7,924 nucleotides of DNA from NCBI GenBank assembly GCA_002452515.1, contig DKEN01000010.1, positions 288 through 8,211 of the forward strand. The letters are read 5' to 3'. The notes under the pieces are model-generated. The model ran no database searches and was not told where the DNA came from. It saw nothing but the letters and a program-made list of their open reading frames with translations. The stretch comes from Spartobacteria bacterium UBA6821 (GTDB lineage Bacteria; Verrucomicrobiota; Verrucomicrobiia; Chthoniobacterales; UBA6821). Below, one piece after another: positions 1 through 6,617 of the stretch (positions within the stretch are counted from its first letter, which is position 1; every line of letters begins with the position of its first letter). Made by a program: the position numbers and the translations under genes.

Positions 1-1848
1 TTTGCACGGGAGATCGCCGGAGGGGAGACCTGGCTCGCGCCGCCCGCCAAGAAAGAGATTTATCCCCATCGGGCACGGATTCCCTTTGAGGATTTTGACT
101 GGGGGCATGATCGACCACTCAATCTTCCCGTTGAAGATCTGGTGATCTATGAAATGCATGTGAGGGGATTCACCCGTCACCCTTCCTCGAGAGTTAGGCA
201 TCCCGGAACCTATGAGGGGATGATCGAAAAGATCCCCTATCTTCAGTCCCTCGGAGTGAACTGCGTCGAACTGATGCCTGTATTCGAATTCGATGAGGGG
301 GAGAATGTGCGGATCAATCCTGAAACCGGAAAGTTGCTTTGCAACTACTGGGGGTACAGCACGGTGGGCTTCTTTGCGCCGAAGAGCAGTTATGCCGCCA
401 CGGGCATCCACGGCACGCAGGTTTCGGAATTTAAAAACCTGATCAAGGCGCTGCATGCGGCTGGGATCTCGGTGATTCTGGATGTGGTGTTTAACCACAC
501 GGCGGAGGGCGATATGCGGGGCCCGACGATCTCCTTCCGGGGCATCGATAATAAGACCTATTACATGCTCAATGCGGATGGCAGCTATGCCAACTACACC
601 GGCTGCGGCAACACGCTCAACTGCAACCACCCCGTGGTGCGTAATTTCGTCATCGATTGCCTGCATTACTGGGTCTCGGAATTTCATCTCGACGGCTTCC
701 GCTTCGATCTTGCCTCGGTTCTGGGGCGCGATTCCAACGGGCATCCCCTGGCCAATCCCCCGCTTCTCGAGTCACTTGCCCACGATCCGATTCTGGCTAG
801 TTGTGATCTGATCGCCGAGGCATGGGATGCGGGAGGTCTCTATCAGGTCGGGAATTTCCCCTCCTATGGCCGCTGGATGGAATGGAACGGTCATTACCGT
901 GATGCGGCTCGTCGCTTCCTGCGAGGGGATGCTGGCGTGGTTGGTGAGATGGTTCAGGGCATTCTCGGCTCACCGAATCTCTACGCCCCTTCCGGACGCA
1001 AGCCGACGGCATCGGTGAACTTCATCACCTGTCACGACGGCTTCCCGCTTCGTGATATTTACTCCTACAACGACAAACACAACCTGGCCAACGGTGAGGA
1101 GAATCGGGACGGTGCCAATGATAACTATTGCTGGAACTGTGGGGCCGAGGGCGAGACGAAGGATGCTGCGATCAAGGAACTGCGCTACCGTCTCCAGCGC
1201 AATGCCATGGCGCTGCTTTTTCTGAGTCAGGGAGTGCCGATGCTCTCGATGGGTGATGAACTCTCACGCACCCAGCACGGGAATAATAATGCCTACTGCC
1301 ACGACGAGCCGTGGAACTGGCTGGATTGGACTGGTTTTGACAGTTCGGCCGTGGAGGAGATCACATCCGGGAGCGCTGGGGAGTCGCAGGATTCTGTGAC
1401 AGGACTCTACCGATTCGTCTCCCTACTCTCCAAATTTCGCCATTCTCACAGCAAGCTCCACCAAGGGGAGTTTTTCACGGGTACCGACACGCAGGGATAT
1501 GGCTATCCCGACATCAGCTGGCATGGCATCAAGGCGAATGAACCGGATTGGGGTCCGGATAGCCGCTCTCTGGCTTTCATGATCGCCGGAGACCTGGCCA
1601 GATCATCGGGGCCCGAGGCCGACTTCATCTATGTCGTTTTCAATATGTGGCACGAGCCGCTTTCTTTCGGGTTGCCCAAACTGCCTGATGGAATGCGCTG
1701 GTTTCAGGTGATGGATACGGGCAGGAACTCTCCTGAGGATTTTCTGCTGCCTGGGGCCAAAGAACTTCTCAGCGATCAGACTTCAATTCCATTGAGAGAT
1801 CGTTCCGTCGTCTTGCTTGTTGGAAGCAGGGCAGGTCGACTCGGGTAG
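1..1848 (+). CDS. glgX: Glycogen debranching enzyme, GlgX/isoamylase type (5' end missing)
   Basis: The frame is open from base 1 to the TAG stop, giving 615 residues; the true start and most of the expected N-terminal CBM48 domain lie upstream of the window. It is a GH13 enzyme that hydrolyses alpha-1,6 branches of glycogen or limit dextrins in the cytoplasm. The four GH13 regions are visible: DVVFNHT at residues 161-167, DGFRFDLAS at 231-239 with nucleophile Asp236, LIAEAWD at 270-276 with acid/base Glu273, and FITCHDGF at 341-348 with Asp346. The stretches GCGNTLNCNHP, YQVGNFPSYGRWMEWNG, KHNLANGEENRDG and GNNNAYCHD are typical of the isoamylase/GlgX branch, and closer to chlamydial GlgX and plant isoamylase than to pullulanase. 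The C-terminal beta domain is complete. No frameshift is seen. No other glycogen genes are in view, so operon context is unknown. Confidence 0.93.
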   Translation, partial: FAREIAGGETWLAPPAKKEIYPHRARIPFEDFDWGHDRPLNLPVEDLVIYEMHVRGFTRHPSSRVRHPGTYEGMIEKIPYLQSLGVNCVELMPVFEFDEGENVRINPETGKLLCNYWGYSTVGFFAPKSSYAATGIHGTQVSEFKNLIKALHAAGISVILDVVFNHTAEGDMRGPTISFRGIDNKTYYMLNADGSYANYTGCGNTLNCNHPVVRNFVIDCLHYWVSEFHLDGFRFDLASVLGRDSNGHPLANPPLLESLAHDPILASCDLIAEAWDAGGLYQVGNFPSYGRWMEWNGHYRDAARRFLRGDAGVVGEMVQGILGSPNLYAPSGRKPTASVNFITCHDGFPLRDIYSYNDKHNLANGEENRDGANDNYCWNCGAEGETKDAAIKELRYRLQRNAMALLFLSQGVPMLSMGDELSRTQHGNNNAYCHDEPWNWLDWTGFDSSAVEEITSGSAGESQDSVTGLYRFVSLLSKFRHSHSKLHQGEFFTGTDTQGYGYPDISWHGIKANEPDWGPDSRSLAFMIAGDLARSSGPEADFIYVVFNMWHEPLSFGLPKLPDGMRWFQVMDTGRNSPEDFLLPGAKELLSDQTSIPLRDRSVVLLVGSRAGRLG

Positions 1849-1975
1849 AGAGGGAGCATGAGGGTGGAAAAGTAAAAAGTGGGAAAGTGTGTAGGTGTGG
1901 AGGCGAAAACTTGAAAGCTGAAAGAGGAGTCGATGGGCGAGGGTCGAAAGCAGATGGGGAAAATAAAAAGCGTGC
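1849..1975. repeat. Purine-rich quasi-repetitive intergenic tract
   Basis: This spacer after the debranching gene is strongly strand-asymmetric: about eight C in about 120 bases by hand count, and mostly G and A. It reads as three successive word groups: GTGG/GAAAAGT-like words repeated with GTGTG steps (about 1864-1902), GAAAACTT-GAAAGCTG-AAAG words (about 1906-1925), and GTCGATGGGCGAGGGTCGA, in which GTCGA occurs twice (about 1929-1948). The unit is imperfect and no clean tandem array exists. It could be one copy of a dispersed genomic repeat, decayed sequence, or a transcribed spacer. The frame of the next gene stays open through part of it, but the resulting peptide has no resemblance to a real protein N-terminus. 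Confidence 0.5.
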
Positions 1976-2021
1976 TGATTGTTTTGATGTCTCTCGCATC
2001 CACGCACAGAGTTTCAGTAAA

Positions 2022-2780
2022 ATGAAGCGAATGATGCCATTGCCAACGGACGATACTGTTGAACTGGTGGTGGCTCGCCATACCGAGGATCTCCGGTGGT
2101 TGCGCCGTGTCCCTAGAACGATCTCCATTACCGTTTATGACAAGGGGGCGGAGCCTGTTTTGTCGGATGATTTGCTTGCCCGGGAGGGACTCCGTGTCAG
2201 TTTTCTGCCCAATGTGGGACGGGAAGCTCATTCTTACCTGACCCATCTCGTGGAAAATTACGACACCTTAGCTTACGTGACCATTTTTTGTCAGGGGCAC
2301 CCCTTTGATCACGCCCCCGATTTTCATGAGCGTCTTCGTGCCATTGCCATGGGAGAGGAAAAGCCCTCCTCTTTTCTCTGGTATGGATTTCTCGATGAAA
2401 CGGACGATCCTTGCGGGAAGAAACTTTTCGTTCCCTGGAGTAAAAATCCCGAACGCAGGGAACTCTCAACCGGCGTGCTCTATGAGCTGCTCTTTGGCGA
2501 ACCTTCTCCTGATGTTTTTTGTTTCCGTGGAGGTGCTCAGTTCGCAGTGAGCGGTGAAGCCGTCCGGCGTCGCCCGAGAGAATTTTATGAGAAGGCGAAG
2601 AAACTTTCACTGGAGATCCATGACGCGGCGCATTCCCTGGAGCGAATGTGGGACCGATTTTTTGGCAAGCCACTGATTCAACCTTCCGAACTTGGGGTGG
2701 AGGGAGTCCGGTATTTGAAGAAAATCCGCAGATTGGAGGAGGGGGGATCATGGAAACAACCCCGGGCCTTGAAGGATTGA
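2022..2780 (+). CDS. DUF3431-like protein of unknown function
   Basis: The protein has 252 residues from the ATG at 2022. It resembles the DUF3431 family: an N-terminal VELVVARHTEDLRWL strand-helix (13-27), ITVYDKG (36-42), the signature NVGREAHSYLTHLVENYD (64-81), TIFCQGHPFDH (87-97), and a C-terminal FRGGAQFAVSGEAV (168-181) followed by LERMWDRFFG (206-215). There is no signal peptide or membrane segment, so it is probably cytoplasmic. The family's biochemical role is not known to me; in other organisms members often sit near glycan genes, but that does not prove a function here. The frame is open back to 1887, but the 45 extra residues come from low-complexity purine-rich DNA, so I chose 2022. 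ATGs at 2031 and 2034 are equally possible. No clear ribosome-binding site precedes any of these starts. The next gene begins 38 bases after the stop. Confidence 0.8.
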   Translation: MKRMMPLPTDDTVELVVARHTEDLRWLRRVPRTISITVYDKGAEPVLSDDLLAREGLRVSFLPNVGREAHSYLTHLVENYDTLAYVTIFCQGHPFDHAPDFHERLRAIAMGEEKPSSFLWYGFLDETDDPCGKKLFVPWSKNPERRELSTGVLYELLFGEPSPDVFCFRGGAQFAVSGEAVRRRPREFYEKAKKLSLEIHDAAHSLERMWDRFFGKPLIQPSELGVEGVRYLKKIRRLEEGGSWKQPRALKD

Positions 2781-2818
2781 GTTTGAATTTCACGGAAGAA
2801 CCGACGAAGTGTTAACGG

Positions 2819-3232
2819 ATGTCCCGCAAGAAAAAGTCCAAAGGACTACCCCCCTGGCTGATGGGCCTTCTCCTGCTGATAGTCGGAGCGGGTGTCTATT
2901 ATCTCCTCACAACGAATGCCTCCGAAGCCAGCTTGCGCACGGTCGAGGTGTTGAATCCCGATCTCTATTACGAGAATGCCAACTCACTCCGGGGCAACAC
3001 CTACAAGATGGATGTCACGATTGATTCCTCGCTTGGCAATTCGCCAAGCAAAGGGCGTCTCTTTTCCGTTGTCTTGAAAAATGATGACAAGAGTGCAGTT
3101 CCTGTGAAGGTTCCTGTCTTGATTCCGTTACAGCTTGGAAATCTTACGATCCAGAAGGGACAGCATTACCTCATGAAAGTGAAGGTCGTTGACAACGGAA
3201 TGCTTCAGGCAGAGGAGGCCTTCAAGCCATGA
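2819..3232 (+). CDS. Small membrane-anchored protein with extracytoplasmic beta-rich domain
   Basis: The protein has 137 residues. A basic N-terminus (RKKKSK at 3-8) precedes one hydrophobic segment at about 13-31, so an inside-to-outside single-pass anchor is expected, with residues 32-137 in the periplasm. The outer part has alternating hydrophobic strands (TYKMDVTI, GRLFSVVL, VKVPVLIPL, HYLMKVKVV) and few helices. This could be a small beta-barrel such as an OB fold, but I cannot place it in a family. The start is well fixed: an in-frame TAA lies at 2813-2815, directly upstream of the ATG. Only a weak GAAG (2806-2809) could serve as ribosome-binding site. The stop overlaps the next gene's start by four bases (ATGA), so the two are almost certainly co-translated and probably act together. 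A perfect 7-bp inverted repeat lies inside the gene. Confidence 0.78.
   Translation: MSRKKKSKGLPPWLMGLLLLIVGAGVYYLLTTNASEASLRTVEVLNPDLYYENANSLRGNTYKMDVTIDSSLGNSPSKGRLFSVVLKNDDKSAVPVKVPVLIPLQLGNLTIQKGQHYLMKVKVVDNGMLQAEEAFKP
3031..3049 (+). other. Intragenic hairpin
   Basis: GCTTGGC and GCCAAGC form a perfect 7-bp stem with a 5-base loop (AATTC) inside the small membrane-protein gene. No T run follows it, so it is not a standard terminator. It could affect mRNA stability or be chance. Confidence 0.4.
3211..3218 (+). promoter_or_regulatory. Ribosome-binding site of the secreted TPR-like protein
   Basis: AGAGGAGG sits inside the end of the preceding gene, ten bases before the ATG at 3229. It is the clearest Shine-Dalgarno match in the window. 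With the ATGA overlap it supports the 3229 start and independent or coupled re-initiation on one mRNA. Confidence 0.65.
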
Positions 3233-5373
3233 TTAACAATACCCAACGTTTCAATTTCTTTCTTGTTGGTGCAGGCATCGCATTCAGCGGTCTTGTCTGC
3301 GCGCAGGTACCCAACGCCCAGACCATCCACGAGACGGGACAGCAGTATAAGGAAGGGAACCCACTCACTGGAGCAGCGGATAATCTGGCCATTGGAAGTC
3401 AGGCGATGTTTGAGGCAAATCTCAAAACGAAGAAGAACATCGTCGACATGAAGCAGAACACCTTTCTCTCACTCTGGAATAATCCCGGATTTGCCGTGCA
3501 GTTCGAGAAATTTCTAAGTGCTCCGGCCGAGACATCCGAGGATGCAAATCTCTACCGTCAGAGGATCGATAAGATCATGGATCTGTTGTCACCGGGAAAC
3601 GCAACCAAGGCAAATCAGGATGAAGCCTTCAACCTGCTCCCGCTCGCCTCTGAGTTTGAGAGTGACGCCAATAACTGCACCACCATCCACGATGCCGTCT
3701 ATGCTGCGGCCAACGGCAAGGTTGAGATTCAGCGACTCACTGATGTTGATCAGGAACTCAGCAAGAGTCTGGATACCGCCCAGTACAATTATGTCCAATC
3801 AGCCAAATCCCTCAGTCTCTCCTCAGAAGTTGTCAGCAAGCTTGAACAGGCCAACAATGACAAAAATGCTGCGGAGGTGCGTCAGGCTATTCTGGATCCC
3901 TCCAAGGCCGGTGTGGCGTCGCTCAAGGCGACCATTCAAAAAAATCAGCAGCAGATTGCCTCGACGGAATTGCAGTCGAAATTCGCATTGCAGTCCCTGA
4001 TTCTGCAACTCTTTGTCCAGCGTCGCTATCAGCATGTCATCATCATCGACCGGTTTTACCGGGCGCTCTTCGACGATGGTGACCAGTCTCTGGAAGGATT
4101 TCAGCAGATGGCCGACAAGCTCGGCTATAACAAGGCGGCGGGTCAGGTGAAGGTGATTGCTAATGCCAATCCCACAGGTGCATTCGCTGCGGGAGGGGGT
4201 AACAATACTGGTCCCGGTGCGGGCGCCTCGGCTGGAACTGGGTCCAATGGTCCGGCGGCGAGCGTCGGTAACAACAACTACGACACCACTGGTGGGGATG
4301 CCACGGCACTTTCCGGCTCCGGGCTCAATTTGGGGATAGAGAACCTCAGTATGGAAAGCATGGAGAATGCCTTCACCACTGGGATGAGGGGGGCAAGCCG
4401 GACGTTCAAAAGCCTCAGTCAACTTGATGCCTTTGCCAACGAGATCATCCGCGATGTCAACGAGGGGGTGAAGGTCTACAAGTTCCTTCTCGATAAGAAT
4501 GAACTTGAGAGTGCCAGTAGTCAGCTTGCGGCGGTTTTCACTAAGGGTGAATACTTGCCGAGCGTTCGCCTGTTGAGCGTCGATGAAAAGCGAAAAACCC
4601 TGGAGTATGCCCAGCTCTGCAATCGTCTGGTCAATGCCGCCAATTCGGGAAATATCGATGCTCTGAGTGATGTGGTTGACGCCATGAAGAAGTTGAACCC
4701 CAGCTTTGACGATGCCGAGATCCTGGCCAAACTGCAGGGAGTCAAAACCGCCAGCACACTACTGGTAGCCCAGGCCAAGGTGGCGGCGGCCAAGGGGGAC
4801 CTTCAGTCCGTGCAGACTGAGATCACACGGGCTGCAGCCCTCTGGCCCAATAATCCAGAAGTGACGAGTTTTTCTTCTGAAATGGGGAAAATGTCTGAAG
4901 AAGCCAGCCCCCAAGTGAAGGCGCTCGCTGACTTCGACCAACTCTACGCGCAGGGTAATTTCCGGCAGATCTTCGATGATAAGGAAAAATACATCGCGGC
5001 GATTTCCCAGTCACCCGAACGCCAGGGCAAGCTCCGCGAGGTGATGTCGAGGATGCAGGAGATTGAGACCTCCATTATGAGAGCTCAGGAGATCGCACGA
5101 CGGGGGGATTACGCAGGAGCCTGGGAAGGACTCCAAACAACCTTTATCCACTATCCCGACGATCTTAAACTGACCCAGCTCAGGGCCGAATATTCGACGC
5201 AAAGCCCTGATTTTGTCAGGAACATCAACACCGCAAAGGATGATGAGGAGAAGAAAGAGTATGGTACCGCCCTGGCTTGGTATCTGAAGGCGCAGAGTGT
5301 CTATCCGATGAGTGATCTTTCCAAGGAGGGTATCGCCCGTGTGGTTAAAGTACTCCTGCCTGATGCTTCCTGA
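3229..5373 (+). CDS. Large secreted protein with coiled-coil, Gly/Asn linker and TPR-like repeats
   Basis: The protein has 714 residues and no family that I recognise. Residues 1-25 look like a Sec signal peptide (hydrophobic 9-23, then VCA before Gln26, a plausible signal peptidase I site). Cys24 is preceded by Val, which does not fit a standard lipobox. Residues about 165-260 are helical and heptad-like, rich in Gln, Lys and Leu, probably coiled coil. Residues about 312-365 form a Gly/Asn/Ala/Ser/Thr-rich linker (DNA about 4162-4323). The C-terminal half is helical with TPR-like units: about 507-545 (AQAKVAAAKGDL...ALWPNNP), 568-600, 616-645 (AQEIARRGDYAGAWEGL...HYPDD) and 666-695 (KKEYGTALAWYLKAQSVYP). 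This points to a periplasmic or outer-membrane-associated scaffold or assembly factor. It overlaps the upstream membrane-protein gene by four bases, so the two likely form one unit. The converging gene's stop is 41 bases downstream. Confidence 0.82.
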   Translation: MINNTQRFNFFLVGAGIAFSGLVCAQVPNAQTIHETGQQYKEGNPLTGAADNLAIGSQAMFEANLKTKKNIVDMKQNTFLSLWNNPGFAVQFEKFLSAPAETSEDANLYRQRIDKIMDLLSPGNATKANQDEAFNLLPLASEFESDANNCTTIHDAVYAAANGKVEIQRLTDVDQELSKSLDTAQYNYVQSAKSLSLSSEVVSKLEQANNDKNAAEVRQAILDPSKAGVASLKATIQKNQQQIASTELQSKFALQSLILQLFVQRRYQHVIIIDRFYRALFDDGDQSLEGFQQMADKLGYNKAAGQVKVIANANPTGAFAAGGGNNTGPGAGASAGTGSNGPAASVGNNNYDTTGGDATALSGSGLNLGIENLSMESMENAFTTGMRGASRTFKSLSQLDAFANEIIRDVNEGVKVYKFLLDKNELESASSQLAAVFTKGEYLPSVRLLSVDEKRKTLEYAQLCNRLVNAANSGNIDALSDVVDAMKKLNPSFDDAEILAKLQGVKTASTLLVAQAKVAAAKGDLQSVQTEITRAAALWPNNPEVTSFSSEMGKMSEEASPQVKALADFDQLYAQGNFRQIFDDKEKYIAAISQSPERQGKLREVMSRMQEIETSIMRAQEIARRGDYAGAWEGLQTTFIHYPDDLKLTQLRAEYSTQSPDFVRNINTAKDDEEKKEYGTALAWYLKAQSVYPMSDLSKEGIARVVKVLLPDAS

Positions 5374-5408
5374 TTCCTAGGAGGAGAAATACTTCTGGGA
5401 ATCTTGCC

Positions 5409-5428
5409 GGGAGCCTATTCCTGCTCCC
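5409..5428. terminator. Weak hairpin between convergent genes
   Basis: GGGAGC and GCTCCC form a 6-bp stem around an 8-base loop, between the 5373 stop (+) and the last codons of the minus-strand gene, which it overlaps. An alternative pairing is CTGGGA (5395-5400) with TCCCAG (5425-5430). No T run follows on either strand, so intrinsic termination is uncertain; the convergent position is the main support. Confidence 0.3.
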
Positions 5429-6506
5429 AGTTCGAATAGGGTTCGATGCTCCGGGCCTCGGGGCGTGCGTTCACAAAAGTCTCTCGATGTGCCGTGCTCT
5501 CGAACAGGTAGAGGGCGTAACCGCCAAATCCTCCGCCGCAGTATTTGCGACCGAGACATCCTTCGACTTTGGGGAGGGGATCCATTCCCTCGCTCAATTG
5601 GACGGCATAGGAGGCAGCAATTGCCTGCCCCAGCCGCTCCACGCTTGCTGTCAGTACAGCTTCACGGGCAAGGAGGCTCGCTTTTTCGATGGCGGCATAA
5701 TCGCGATTCTGGTCAGCCACGGCAGGAGTATCGTGCTGTTTGCCGCTCCACCAGAGGGCTAAGAGTCCCCTGAGTAGGGAGCCATCCGTCTTCAATTCGA
5801 GCGAAGGGCGGGGGCCGCTGCGCCAGATGCAGAGGCCTGTTTCGCGGATCACGGCGGGGTCCTGCCAGCCGACGCCAAGGTCAAGTTCCTCATCCACACC
5901 GGCGTGGCCGTTGAGCAGGGCCCAGGCGCCGCTGCCACCCAGCCCGGCATTGCGTTCGTAACCCCAGTCGCGCAGAGAGACCTTGGGTGTGATCGCACAG
6001 TTCACAATGTAACCACCGGAGCGTGCGTGGCGTGGCACATCAAGCCAGCCTCCTGCAAAATCGACACGCAGCGGCGCATCTTTGGGGGCGCGGATCCATT
6101 TCACCAACTGGGAAGTGGAGACGGGTTCGTATTGGGGAGGGGTTTTTGGAAGTATAATGTACTCGGCTCCCGTCTCGGCACAGAGAGAGCGTTTCAGATC
6201 GCCATACTGGTCATCCTCGGTCACGGCGAGGATATCGGGACGGAGGCGGCGGAAATCTTCCAAGAAGTCGAGGCCGTGTTCATTGCCGGTGCCAATGACG
6301 ACTTGATCCACCACCTCCAGAGCCTCGAGAATTCCTTTCTTATGTTCGTCTGGGAGCGAGGAACGGCGCTGCTTGTGCTTCCAAAGCACTTCGGAGGAGG
6401 CGAAGGAGACTGTCAGAAAATCACCGAGTTCCTTGGCCTCGCGGAAAAACTGCACATGACCTGCATGAATGATGTCGTAACAACCGGAGACAAAGACGTG
6501 ACGCAT
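5415..6506 (-). CDS. Fusion of HxGH nucleotidylyltransferase and GHMP sugar kinase
   Basis: The protein has 363 residues and two domains. Residues 1-140 are a cytidylyltransferase-like Rossmann domain: VSGCYDIIHAGH (6-17) with the HAGH nucleotide-binding motif (14-17), KQRRSSLPDEHKK (45-57), and VSTSQLVKWIR (129-139), equivalent to the ISTT-type motif of TagD, HldE-C and CTP-ethanolamine-phosphate enzymes. Residues 142-363 are a GHMP kinase: APLRVDFAGGWLDVP (144-158) as motif 1, GLGGSGAW (188-195) as the P-loop with Ser192, GWQDP (213-217) with Asp216 matching the GWQD of fucokinases, and YCGGGFGGYALYLF (322-335) as motif 3. The likely role is to phosphorylate a sugar and transfer a nucleotide to it, giving an activated sugar for a surface glycan; substrate and nucleotide are not readable from sequence. 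The kinase part is about 220 residues, short for GHMP. The ATG at 6506 is the first possible start, because an in-frame TAA lies nine bases before it. No ribosome-binding site is evident. Confidence 0.88.
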   Translation of the reverse strand: MRHVFVSGCYDIIHAGHVQFFREAKELGDFLTVSFASSEVLWKHKQRRSSLPDEHKKGILEALEVVDQVVIGTGNEHGLDFLEDFRRLRPDILAVTEDDQYGDLKRSLCAETGAEYIILPKTPPQYEPVSTSQLVKWIRAPKDAPLRVDFAGGWLDVPRHARSGGYIVNCAITPKVSLRDWGYERNAGLGGSGAWALLNGHAGVDEELDLGVGWQDPAVIRETGLCIWRSGPRPSLELKTDGSLLRGLLALWWSGKQHDTPAVADQNRDYAAIEKASLLAREAVLTASVERLGQAIAASYAVQLSEGMDPLPKVEGCLGRKYCGGGFGGYALYLFESTAHRETFVNARPEARSIEPYSNWEQE

Positions 6507-6617
6507 AGGGTGTTGTTACGATGAATAGGGAAGTTACCCAAGGCAAGGATCGTTGATGTCTTTGGAAATCGTGGTGCAAAATCGTGTTGCCTTGAAGGTC
6601 AGGAAGCGCTTTCTCTG
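6507..6617. promoter_or_regulatory. Divergent intergenic region between kinase fusion and porin
   Basis: These 111 bases must hold the promoters of both outward-facing genes. I see no convincing -35/-10 pair on either strand. The region holds the 13-base tandem repeat at 6566-6590 and an 8-bp inverted repeat, CAAGGCAA (6539-6546) with TTGCCTTG (6587-6594), whose arms are 40 bases apart. These are candidate operator elements; no regulator is identified. Confidence 0.45.
6566..6590. repeat. Two-copy tandem repeat, 13-base period
   Basis: AAATCGTGGTGC (6566-6577) and AAATCGTGTTGC (6579-6590) match at 11 of 12 positions and are separated by one A. They lie about 30-50 bases before the porin start, where a regulator or polymerase would act. 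A direct-repeat operator is possible; chance duplication is the alternative. Confidence 0.5.

Noticed and set aside
142..144. GTG as start of the debranching enzyme
   Set aside because: The frame is open to base 1 with family-like sequence before it, so the gene begins outside the window.
1887..2021. Extended N-terminus of the DUF3431-like protein
   Set aside because: The 45 residues come from low-complexity purine-rich DNA and do not resemble the family; the conserved region begins after 2022.
1776..2246. Minus-strand open frame of 156 codons across the purine-rich spacer and the DUF3431 start
   Set aside because: Composition is biased Ser/Pro/His/Phe from polypyrimidine DNA, it overlaps two well-supported genes, and it has no recognisable motif.
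2197..2793. Minus-strand open frame of 198 codons opposite the DUF3431 gene
   Set aside because: Arg/Pro/His-rich antisense product without family features; the plus-strand frame has clear conserved motifs.
3823..4422. Minus-strand open frame of 199 codons within the secreted-protein gene
   Set aside because: Antisense shadow of a coding strand with clear signal peptide and repeats; no motif of its own.
5904..6524. Plus-strand open frame of 206 codons opposite the kinase fusion
   Set aside because: The minus strand encodes intact catalytic motifs of two families; the plus product shows none.
6553..6581. Possible promoter with TTGATG as -35 element
   Set aside because: No acceptable -10 hexamer is found at 16-18 bases spacing.
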